A stretch of DNA of 64,000 nucleotides from positions 2,626,687 to 2,690,686 of the forward strand of contig OY744605.1 in NCBI GenBank assembly GCA_963556255.1. Direction: 5' to 3'. Under the pieces are notes generated by a model, which was not told where the DNA came from, searched no databases, and saw nothing but the letters and a program-made list of their open reading frames with translations. The position numbers were made by a program, and so were the translations under genes. Positions 55,834 through 64,000 of the stretch are shown in pieces (the stretch's first letter is position 1; every line of letters begins with the position of its first letter). The stretch comes from Allolobophora icterica. Its lineage: Eukaryota > Annelida > Clitellata > Crassiclitellata > Lumbricidae.

Positions 55834-56586
55834 CTGTTGCAGGTAAGATAACGAAATGTCGAAACATATTTCTGCCCTGGCGTGATATGACCATAAATAT
55901 ATGGGAATGTGGATACCATATGGACCCCACGTACGTAGGCATGGCAGAGGATAGAGTCTGAACCTGTGGAAGGGTTGAGATGCCTATTATTTCCACGAAT
56001 TGTAACTGCATATCCGGCTAACATGCATATGGGCGTTTTACCCTAATTGTTCTGTCATTATCCCATGGCCTCGTGTATGCTTGTTTCTCCACTCCATAGG
56101 CCTAATTTAAAATCCGGGTTCTCTCCTTTTTTCACCGTCCAATAAAATCAAGGCTGATTTGCTCTTTCACTGCCCTATGTTTTCAAGGCTTGTCCTGCCA
56201 GTGTTTGTACGCCGTCTGGAGAAGCTTAAACCAGGCCGCTATAAATTTCTCAGTACAATAAAAAAAATAACGCCTTTACTCGCAGATACAGGTACGTTTA
56301 ACTGATTAATTGGCAGGTATTAATTATAATGACAGCCATAGCAGATGTTCCGATAAACTCAATTCGAAAACAATTCAGTCCTACCTTGATATTCCTTGAA
56401 CAGCCTGACAGTCTGTCGAGCTCTTGCTTCGCAGACTGGCTGCTCGAGTAGTTCTTCGTCCTCAAGGATCAGAACGCATTCCTCTTCCGAAAAGTCCTTC
56501 GACAGCACTCCTCTCGTCTTGCCGTCTTTTGCAAACTGGTTCGAACGACAGACAGTCTGGTCCGAGATCGTTGCTTCTTCTACCAT
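54968..56586 (-). CDS. Two-exon gene, 355 residues, not recognised
   Basis: Exons 56586-56385 and 55833-54968 join in phase (Gly68 is split 1+2) with donor CAAG/GTAGGA and acceptor CTGCAACAG. ATG context is AAAGATGG. The first exon is acidic (SEEECVLILEDEELLEQP) and ends in RQTVRLFKEYQ. The second has basic clusters (KIIKRRRSSS, RPKHGLRHLLRHL, PPKKRINK), which suggest nuclear entry, then a degenerate ~13-residue repeat with ATPTCQ or ATPISQ (about five copies), and a basic C terminus (VWKRILTTFQKG...RRCYRRPLEQ). No known domain, signal peptide or membrane segment is visible. The stop codon overlaps an AATAAA. Confidence 0.65.
56385..56586 (-). CDS. Unrecognised gene, exon 1
   Basis: Encodes residues 1-67. 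The frame continues past the donor only 8 codons, so the splice is needed to reach the long second exon. Confidence 0.6.
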
Positions 56587-57230
56587 CTTTCTCCGCTCTC
56601 AACAGTTTCGGCGTGGAGCTGAGAAATCGTCGAACCGCTTCGCTCTCGAAGATTCTGTACGAGCTTCCCCGGTAATTGAGTTACAAGTCGAACCGATATG
56701 GTGTATCGCTCGAGTTCAAAACGTTGGCTGTTCTGCAAAAATTTACGAAAAAGTAGGCCCTATTCACAAACGTCAGAGTTTTAAAAAGAGCGTATACATT
56801 TTGCGTTTATAATCATGACTATATTTATTTGCTTTGAAATTAAAATTAAATTAGATTTTTAATTTTTTAAAGTTTTGCCGTCTTCTGGAATGTGCCCTCC
56901 TTAGATCGAATAGCCTATAATGTGTTCCTATAGTAAATCCGCCACTGAAAGACAGTATATGTTGGTTCTATCTATTCGTCCTTCCAGTTGCGATTCTAAA
57001 ATTAATTTCATGGATACTTTGGCAACCTAATGTTCCTCCTTCGCTGTCAACTCTTTCCTCTCCTATATAGCGACTTACCGTGCATCCGCTTGAATTTTGA
57101 CGGCTCACTGACTCATTAATCTCATAATTTATAGTATTTTTATTTATTTTTATTTCTTTGAAGTGTGCACGTGCGCAAGGATATTCGTGTATTATTCATT
57201 CATGTATTATGCATGCCATGTATTATTCAT
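56587..57230. other. Upstream region of the minus-strand gene, no other gene seen
   Basis: Likely contains the minus-strand promoter; no motif stands out. AT-rich past 56.8 kb, with a TATTCATG repeat at 57185-57230. Confidence 0.4.
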
Positions 57231-57472
57231 GTGGGGCGTGGTGGCTCAGTGGTAAGTTCGGCGCCTTGTGACCGGAGGGTTGCAGGTTCGAATCCCACTC
57301 TGGCCGCTGCGTACGGACCTTGGGCAAGTCCTTCACTCGCAATTGCTCGATCGTGGCGCTTCGGCGTGAAAATTCCGGCACAGTATACCAATGCTGTAGT
57401 CGGGAGCGCTTCTGAGTAGTAGTTGACTTCGAGAGGCGCTATAGAAATATCCGGAATAAATAAATAAATGTA
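57231..57472 (+). mobile_element. tRNA-derived SINE, family 2, full length
   Basis: A-box TGGCTCAGTGGTAAG and B-box GGTTCGAATCCC at tRNA spacing, then GGGCAAGTCCTTCACTCGC, AATTGCTC, and a tail GAGGCGCTATAGAAAT with an AATAAATAAATA end. Only this copy has both a clear tRNA head and the L2/CR1-like GGCGCTATA tail. Confidence 0.85.
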
Positions 57473-57534
57473 TTCGTATAATAGGCTATTATACTCATAT
57501 TCATTTATCATGTAGGCCTACTCGCAAATCAACG

Positions 57535-59260
57535 GAAAATGCACCACCTCCTTCCTTCACTTCTACTACAGCTACCCTCTCGTCATGGAAACCACTTGAG
57601 CCATCTGTAATCCGTCAGCTGATACTGGATTCTTCCTCGAAGTCGTGTGAACTAGACCTGCTTCCTCCATTTCTAGTTAAGGACTTTGTAGATGAATTGA
57701 CTCCATTTTTGGCTTTACTGTGTAATTCTTCTCTAGCTCAAGGTTATGTCCCGACACTGCACAAAAGGGCTGTGGTTTTCCCTTCCATTAAGCGCCAAGG
57801 CCTTGATCCTAACTCTCCTTCAAACTATCGTCCTATCTCAAACCTCTCTTTTCTTTCAAAGCTTCTGGAAAAATGTGTCTCTTGTCAACTGATCTATTAC
57901 CTTGACTCTAACTCTCTTATGCCTACTCTTCAGTCTGGGTTCAGAAAATTCTACTCGACAGAATCGCTTATACTGCGCCTTCTAGCTGAAGTATTTCAAG
58001 CCTTTGATCGTGGCCAGGTCACTTTACTTGCTCTTTATGATATCAGCGCTGCCTTTGATACTGTAGACCATACCATCCTCTTAGACCGTTTATCTAAATC
58101 TTTTGGCATTGCTGACTCTGCTCTTCTTTGGTTTCGCTCATTCCTTACTGATCGCTCTGTTTCTGTTGTTTTTGGACCTACCCGCTCTCCTTGGACCCAC
58201 ATCCCGTATGGACTACCTCAGGGCTCTGTCCTCGCCCCCCTTCTGTTCATTTTGTATACCTCGGATCTAGCTGGGGTTCTTGGTCCAATGGGTGTTTTGT
58301 CTCACCAATACGCTGATGACACACAGGCATACCTCCATGGTCCAGCCAACTCAGCTGCTCTTATGGTTGAACGCATCCTGGAGGCTTCCTCTGCTCTTGA
58401 TCTCTGGTTGTCCTCAAATCGCCTTCGTCTTAACTATGATAAAACCAAGTACATTTGGCTTGGCAATCGTGTCCAGCTTGCCAGGATTGATGCTGACTCT
58501 CTGCGCCTCAGGTTTCCCAATGTGTACTTCTCCTCCTCTGTCCGTGATCTTGGATTTGTCCTAGATCCTACTCTTTCTCTATCTGATCATGTCAATAGTG
58601 TCTCTCGCTCGTGTTTTTACTATTTACGCCAACTTCGTGCCATTCGCCAGTCTCTTCCGCTGCATGCGATTGTGACCTTGGTTCATGCCCTGATCTGTAC
58701 TAGGATTGACTACGGAAATGCTGTCTATATTGGCATGTCCTCTACTAACACATCTAAACTTCAGTCCATCCTTAATGCTGCTGCTCGCCTTATAGGGGGC
58801 ATCATGAAGTTTGCCCATATCTCTTCCTACATCCGGGACTCCCTTCACTGGCTTCCCATTCACCAACGCATTCAATTTAAGGTCCTTTCCCTCATGCGTA
58901 ACTGTCTTGTTGGCTCAGCTCCGCTGTATCTCAGGGCTTACTGCACCCCAGTTTCCAGTTTGCCTGGTCGGGCCTCTCTCCGGTCATCTGCCCGTGGCCT
59001 CTTGTTAGTCCCTTGGATGCGCACTGCTACTGCCCAGTCCCGTAGTTTTGCGGTTGTGGGCCCTTCCAGTTGGAACAGCCTCCCTCAGGGCTTTAGGCTT
59101 GTCCTCCTCTCTCTGTCTCCTGCTCAGTCTCGCAAGCGCCTGAAAACATTTCTCTTTGTCAGTGAAGACACTAACACGGGTCGGGAGCGCCTCTGTTTAT
59201 GAGTGGCGCTATATAAATCCTCGATTACAATTACAATTACAATTACAATTCGTTTAGCGT
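57535..59260 (+). mobile_element. 5'-truncated CR1/L2-type LINE
   Basis: Begins in coding sequence at about 57535 with no endonuclease domain, so truncated as usual for target-primed insertion. Ends with GTGGCGCTATATAAAT and about four ATTACA repeats (59219-59250), a tail type seen in L2/CR1 elements. Confidence 0.9.
57544..59202 (+). CDS. LINE reverse transcriptase, C-terminal part, intact frame
   Basis: The frame runs without a break to TGA at 59200. Reverse transcriptase blocks in order: SNYRPISNLSFLSKLLEK; LQSGFRKFYSTES; motif A ALYDISAAFDTVDH; motif B GLPQGSVLAPLLF; motif C HQYADD; then NYDKTKYIWLG and the C-terminal IDYGNAVY, ARLIGG, SLHWLPIHQRIQFK block. The catalytic Asp residues (A and C) are present. 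The start is open at the 5' end because the element is truncated, so the protein is partial. An undamaged frame suggests recent insertion. Confidence 0.9.
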   Translation, partial: PPPSFTSTTATLSSWKPLEPSVIRQLILDSSSKSCELDLLPPFLVKDFVDELTPFLALLCNSSLAQGYVPTLHKRAVVFPSIKRQGLDPNSPSNYRPISNLSFLSKLLEKCVSCQLIYYLDSNSLMPTLQSGFRKFYSTESLILRLLAEVFQAFDRGQVTLLALYDISAAFDTVDHTILLDRLSKSFGIADSALLWFRSFLTDRSVSVVFGPTRSPWTHIPYGLPQGSVLAPLLFILYTSDLAGVLGPMGVLSHQYADDTQAYLHGPANSAALMVERILEASSALDLWLSSNRLRLNYDKTKYIWLGNRVQLARIDADSLRLRFPNVYFSSSVRDLGFVLDPTLSLSDHVNSVSRSCFYYLRQLRAIRQSLPLHAIVTLVHALICTRIDYGNAVYIGMSSTNTSKLQSILNAAARLIGGIMKFAHISSYIRDSLHWLPIHQRIQFKVLSLMRNCLVGSAPLYLRAYCTPVSSLPGRASLRSSARGLLLVPWMRTATAQSRSFAVVGPSSWNSLPQGFRLVLLSLSPAQSRKRLKTFLFVSEDTNTGRERLCL

Positions 59261-59428
59261 ATACACTTTTCTGTTAGCTATGCCTTGTGGGGGTAGCCCG
59301 GTAGGGCCTACTATAATCCCTAAGTTTAATTGGTACTGCTCTGCCTCTTCGTCTCTCTTGTGTCTGTGGCAACCGGACTCGGATACTCACTTGACATCTC
59401 TGGACAAATAGATCGACGAAGCTTGTAT

Positions 59429-59714
59429 GGCGGGGAGATGGTTGAATGGTAACACGCTGGAACGAAGATCAGAAGGGCGTGGGTTCGATAAAACTAGCCC
59501 CATAAGGTAGGGTCAGCCTTGCATTCGCTAGAGGGCAACTGTAAAATTGAGCGGTAGGACAGATGGGCGCCGTTCATGGGTGCCGTATTATAACAGTTAA
59601 ATTCGACTCCTGTTAAACTGTATCTGTTGCTACTATATATCATGTAAGGCGCTGCTGAGTACCGGTTGAGTGGCGCCTTTGCAAGTACGGTGCGATAATA
59701 ATAATAATACTAAT
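59429..59714 (+). mobile_element. tRNA-derived SINE, family 1 relative
   Basis: GAATGGTAACACGCTGG head, B-box-like GGGTTCGATAAAA, CATAAGGTAGGGTCAGCC as in the SINE at 41050, and tail GAGTGGCGCCTTTGCAAG followed by AAT repeats. Confidence 0.7.
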
Positions 59715-59806
59715 ACTAGGCCTACTAGGCCTACTAATATTTAATATGGATGTACAGCCGCACAGCGTTTAAAAAATACAGCGCTATAAAACCAGAACAT
59801 CCGCTA

Positions 59807-61334
59807 CAGTGGCGGATTTAGCTATAGGCCCGGGGGGGGGCGGTTCGCCCCCCGCGCCCCTCTTGGTTGTCTGACGGCGCCCCTCCAGACCAGATCCGGC
59901 TGTTATGGTGGGCTGCCAGAACGGGCCTGGCATGACCGAGGTTTAGTTAAAGCCATGTCCATAGTGATAGGCGTAATTTTTCCTATGGACTTGGTTATCG
60001 TACCCCACTTTCTTAACCCCAATAAACAACGCCTATCGCCATTGAGTCGGATAGGTCTAATTTCAACTGTGCTTCCCAATTATTGTTGTTCTGTCTATCT
60101 TTACGTATATGTAGTAGGGAGGGTAGAGAGACAGACAACACAGGCAGGACATGGAAGATTGGCATGACCCTGAATTGACCCTCACTCTCCATGTGTCTCA
60201 GGATGTAGGCTAAGTTCCAAAGTGCAAGACTAGTGCAACAGAGTCCTACACAGCCCACAGGCAAGCAAAGTCATCATCAATATGAGTCATACGATATCGT
60301 ATACCCCAAATCACCGGTGCCAAGCTTAAACATATCCAATCATCAAACTAGCACACATTCCGGCAGTTAAAGAGTGTAGTAGCCTATATCAAATTTCTAG
60401 CGGCGTTTTGGATATTTATCATGGCAATTCTCTACAAGTCGCTTTCGGATTGGCAATCCGCGTATTGGATTAAACTGCCATGAAACGAAGAATATATATG
60501 GTATTTATAATATCAATTCACGTTCCTTAATATAAATAACATTAGCTTTAAATTGTGATAAATTGGATGTAATTATAAATTATATCCTCATGGTTGACGT
60601 TAAACTACTAAACGCAAACCGGCAGAAAACTTAGCGAAGCGAATATACAAGCATAAAATTATGAAGCGAGCTATTCTTCAAGCAAATGCCAAACAATGTT
60701 TGAAACTTAGAGAGGAGGAAGTAGAAAGTGAGAGTTCAGCACATTGTAGGAGCTTAGAGGAACGCTCAAACCAGATGAGCTCGGATTTGGCAGAGTTAAG
60801 TTTCAGGCGCATAGACAGACTCCACAGCATGATTTTATCGATTAGGGCCTACATGTAGGCACTAAGTCTCTTTGTAGCATCTGCAACCTCATTTAGTCGC
60901 AGATTTACATTTTACATTTGCTTGCAAAATTTCAGATTTCAAATGATCAAACTGTAATGCCTAATTTAATAAGGCAGGAACGATGCCAAGTTCAAAAGAA
61001 CAGACGAAGAAGAAGAAGAGTAGTCCCTTAAGCTAGCCCTGAGGCAGCCATGGGTATGAAGCGCTAGCGACTTCATTTTCTTAGCCTCGATATATGAGGG
61101 TGGGTCCTCTCCCTCGCCGTCTCATCTTCCTACTGACGGTGTACATAGAATACATTTCTTCACTTTGAAACAGTTTAATATAGGATAGTATATACTAGTG
61201 GTCTACTACAAATGGCATTACTTCAAATATACCTGTACTATCATTTAAAGTTGATTACAAATTTACCCTAGAACGTGGCGCCCCTCAGAAGAAACCCTTG
61301 CCCCCCCGCGCAAGAAATCCTGGATCCGCCACTG
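59807..61334. mobile_element. hAT element, 1528 bp, transposase not recognisable
   Basis: Ends CAGTGGCGGATTTAG and GGATCCGCCACTG with a perfect 8-bp target duplication ATCCGCTA (59799-59806, 61335-61342). Subterminal GGCGCCCC runs occur at both ends. The interior has only short frames, plus a SINE-like insertion at 61020-61145. Confidence 0.9.
61020..61145. mobile_element. Dispersed repeat, second copy of the 39783 family
   Basis: Shares GTCCCTTAAGCTAGCC, CTTCATTTTCTTAGCCTCG, CTCTCCCTCGCCGTCTC and GACGGTGTAC with 39783-40020. It lies inside the 1.5 kb hAT. Confidence 0.6.
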
Positions 61335-61376
61335 ATCCGCTAATAACTTTACTTCAGGTCATTAAATTAAGATTCA

Positions 61377-61577
61377 CAGGGGCGTAACTTTGGTCTAAAA
61401 AGTGGGAGGGGTACCAATTTCTTATATATACACGAAGAAAGGCGGAGACTGCGATCTCTGGGAAGGCACAATAATAAAATATTGATTGGCATTGTTCAGA
61501 AAGTGGGGGTACGGTACCCCAAAATCCAAAATGAGGGGTTACGGGTACGCCTCGTACCCCCACAAGTTACGCCTACG
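61377..61577. mobile_element. hAT-like MITE, 201 bp
   Basis: Ends CAGGGGCGTAACTT and AAGTTACGCCTACG. The flanks AAGATTCA and AAGATACG are an imperfect 8-bp duplication. Inside, GGTACC and GTACCCC repeats form internal palindromes. Confidence 0.7.
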
Positions 61578-62527
61578 AAGATACGTGTAACATTTTCAAG
61601 AATTTTATAATTCATTTATGCAACTTCCTGTTTATAATATGTATAGCCTATACTCCCTTACACGACTCGATCCAAGAACGTTGATTTATGCGAATAGTTT
61701 AGCTTTAAAACTACGCTGGACATTACGGCAGCAATACGATCGTATCCATGACACAACTGAGTTAAGCGACTGTATCGCCCAGCATGTAGCCCGTATGGAA
61801 AGCAGAGAGACTGCTACACGCGAACTTATACGTCAAACATTGAGCAGACGACATCCAGCAAAATCATCTGCTTTCTGTTGTTCCTGTTCGTCTGCTTTAT
61901 GTCTGATCGTCTGCTCCGTTATGCCCTATCTATGTCTGCTTGCACGGCCCATTTGAATGGCGTGTTCAACCGCGCCAGTTCGTCTATAGGGCCTACTCAC
62001 AAATTACAATGCATGCTCGTCTGAATATCTGCTTGATTACGTCTGCCAGTCAGTCCTTCGGAATGTCTTCTTGTTTATTTCTGGTCGTCTGCTTTGCTAC
62101 GCTGCTCAACAGCGGCGTGACGCAAACCTAGCGCGCGTAATAGGGCGCGTTTGTAGTGTGCTTGCCGTTCAGACGCGGGTCCGATACAGCTGGGCGCTTA
62201 CGAAACACTCGTTCTGACGTGACCCGATGTTACCAACGTTAATTAATATTAGGCTATTGGGTTAAACAGGTTGAACCTACACCTGTGCCACGTGCGACAT
62301 GTGCTAATGACTTTCAGCTATATGCACCATTAATCATCACGGCTGTTGTAATTAAACTGTTATTGTTGTGGTCGTTCACGCCAACGACCTCTTGGTTCAC
62401 GCAAGCGTGTGACGTATGACGTTCTGCATAATAATAACAGCGATGTAAGATATTTGAACGGAAAATATGAGAGCCATATTATACAGGAGGAAATAGGTCT
62501 ACTGCGAGGGGCTCAGAGAGAAAAATA
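61578..62527. other. No gene supported
   Basis: An ATG frame at 61618-61956 (112 codons, rich in Arg, then Cys/Leu) has no recognisable domain and no splice context; I do not call it a gene. CGTCTGCT motifs recur between 61860 and 62100. Confidence 0.4.
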
Positions 62528-62632
62528 CACACCATGCCAGCATTTCCATTAGATGGGACCCATAGGGGCTCTACACTGGTCCGTATGGAAATATGGGTGC
62601 TGTAAGGGATCCATGTGGGATTGCTGGCAGGG
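62528..62632. mobile_element. Small palindromic MITE-like element
   Basis: ACCATGCCAGCATTTCC on the left and GGATTGCTGGCAGGGT on the right are imperfect inverted repeats, with GGGACCCAT and ATCCATGTGGG inside. No clear target duplication. Related ends occur near 52322 and 53588. Confidence 0.45.
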
Positions 62633-63791
62633 TAGCCTAGGCCCTATTCAAAGTTTATAGAAACATTTATTAACTAGTCACTGAAACCTAATTGAGATCT
62701 GATCTAACCGCATTTGCTGTCAATATTTTTAAAGTCTGTGTAATCCTGTTGCGTTTGTGTCAACGGGAATTATTGCAATAAACGAATATTGATTGATTGA
62801 TTGATCCTCTGCAACATCTGAGCACAGATCCTCATCCCAACCTATGCATGTGAATTCTCGTACGCATATAAATCACCTGATATTTTTTTACGATTTAAAC
62901 AGTATTTTACAACATTCGCCCTCGGGCTAATAAGTGCACCGTATTTTAAACGAGGTTTCCCAAGAGGCGTTACGAACTTACCTCCTTACTCAAGAACTTG
63001 TCCTTCAGAAGTACTTACTTACCGACGGAAGTTGACGTTGTGGCGAGTTGCCGAGCAATGAAGATGTTACAGGTTTCTGTATAAGATACGCCGAATATCG
63101 GTCAAAATAAACTTAAACTAACGAAAAACTCAGACGAAAAAATTGCAAAAATCGGCTTCTTCATTAAGTTACGATTTATCTTTATTTATTTTTAACGCTG
63201 ATTTTTCGAGTCGTCTTCTGTGGCGATTGTTTTTCCATTCCAACATCTGTTGCACCTTTGAAAATTATAGCTGGTACGCTACTGTAAATGATTTTTATAC
63301 TGTTTTTGTGATATACTGACGTAGCTGTAAACTCGTGGCATATCAGGAATTTGATGCGATGTTTGAGCAGTAATTAGTTTGAAATCGAGAAGCTGGATAT
63401 GGCGATCGACGATCCCGTCTAATTGTAAAAATTTCCATGATTCAAGACTACGTAAGAGATGGAGGTGGCACAAGACATTATAAAACAAAATTGTATTCCA
63501 GTTACGAAACTAAATTGGTATTAGCCTTTGTCCGCTTTCGTGAGTATGTATTTAATTCGTCAGACGACAATAGCTTGATCAATTTTGTGTTTTATTATGA
63601 ATTAAAGGCAACAAGCTTGAAAGAGAGGAGAAGTTTCTTGGGCTGTTTTACTATTTTATAAATTGTGTTTTTGTCTAATCAAATATGATCAGGCAAATTC
63701 TAATCAATTGTAGAAATTGTCAGTGAACAAGACCTTTACCAAAGAATAAAAAATAGATAAAAATCCTAAACAAAAATTTCCTGGATTTCAG
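62633..63791. other. No gene seen; LINE-type tail at about 62755-62808
   Basis: AATAAACGAATATTGATTGATTGATTGA looks like the 3' end of a retroelement whose body I cannot trace. The rest is AT-rich intronic or intergenic DNA upstream of the exon at 63792. Confidence 0.4.
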
Positions 63792-63948
63792 ATTGGTTTC
63801 CGTCATGCACCGCAAAGTTTGAAGCAACAGTCGAAATGAATGTTGTGGTCAACGAGATTGACGATGGTAGATCAGTCATCTTCAATAACGACAGGAAGCA
63901 GAAAGATTACATCCCAGATTACATCCCAGATTACCAGCCGTGGAACAG
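63792..63948 (+). CDS. Internal exon of an unidentified plus-strand gene
   Basis: Acceptor TCCTGGATTTCAG, donor AACAG/GTAGTC. The open frame reads WFPSCTAKFEATVEMNVVV, then NEIDDGRSVIFNNDRKQKD and a duplicated DYIPDYIPDYQPWNR. The DNA shows an exact 12-bp tandem duplication (ATTACATCCCAG, 63906-63930). Both neighbouring exons are outside what I can see; the next would lie beyond the right edge. I do not recognise the protein. Confidence 0.5.
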
Positions 63949-64000
63949 GTAGTCTGTCGGTGATGGTTATTCAGATGCGGCAATTTTTTTTTTTTAGTAT

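Noticed and set aside
57231..57300. Functional tRNA gene
   Set aside because: A- and B-boxes are present but the acceptor stem does not close and the sequence runs on into a SINE body and tail.
61618..61956. 112-codon ATG frame between hAT elements
   Set aside because: No domain, no splice or promoter context, and a Cys/Leu-rich end of the kind chance frames give.

Overview
The window is animal (metazoan) nuclear DNA. Genes have spliced exons with GT/AG junctions, and the DNA is full of tRNA-derived SINEs, a CR1/L2-type LINE and many short hAT-like DNA transposons. The one gene I can name is an animal Disabled (Dab) adaptor. The palindrome TAGGCCTA recurs throughout. My best guess is a marine invertebrate, perhaps a non-vertebrate deuterostome or a lophotrochozoan; the sequence does not settle the phylum.

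Region 1 (1 to about 32.85 kb) is one tandem array of a ~3.5 kb unit: nine near-identical full units (3487-3509 bp) plus a tenth hybrid unit. Each unit is a diverged dimer. The A and B halves align through most of their length, and each ends an exon-like reading frame (DEGERYFTS...EEW..KSDEEK..YERE.KKRRKV-stop) that resembles helices II/III of an HMG box followed by a basic nuclear-localisation-like end. The B frame is open in all nine units. The A frame is open in seven and broken in units 1, 3 and 10. Each full unit also carries a 289-bp MITE with good terminal inverted repeats, a degenerate SINE on the minus strand, nuclear-receptor-like DR1/DR3 motifs, and two variable microsatellites. Diagnostic variants are shuffled between units, as expected from unequal exchange or gene conversion.

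Region 2 (32.85 to 37.9 kb) is the array's edge. It holds diverged pieces of the B tail, a frameshifted copy of a membrane-protein exon, and then the parent gene on the minus strand: a two-exon, 262-residue multi-pass membrane protein I do not recognise. Its 3' flank is itself B-tail sequence, so array and gene have exchanged DNA.

Region 3 (38 to 42.8 kb) has no gene I can support. It holds several short elements with 8-bp target duplications, plus SINEs.

Region 4 (42.87 to 48.2 kb, plus strand) is Disabled: six coding exons that join in frame to 932 residues, with an N-terminal PTB domain and a long last exon carrying eight DPF motifs and proline-rich stretches. It would link receptor tails to clathrin/AP-2 endocytosis. 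Its introns hold SINEs, a LINE fragment and two minisatellites. Downstream (48.2 to 54 kb) are low-complexity repeats, a hAT element and candidate poly(A) signals.

Region 5 (54 to 64 kb) holds a hAT nested inside a hAT, a two-exon minus-strand gene of 355 residues that I cannot name, a 5'-truncated CR1/L2-type LINE with an intact reverse transcriptase, a 1.5 kb hAT, more SINEs, and at the right edge one internal exon of an unidentified plus-strand gene.
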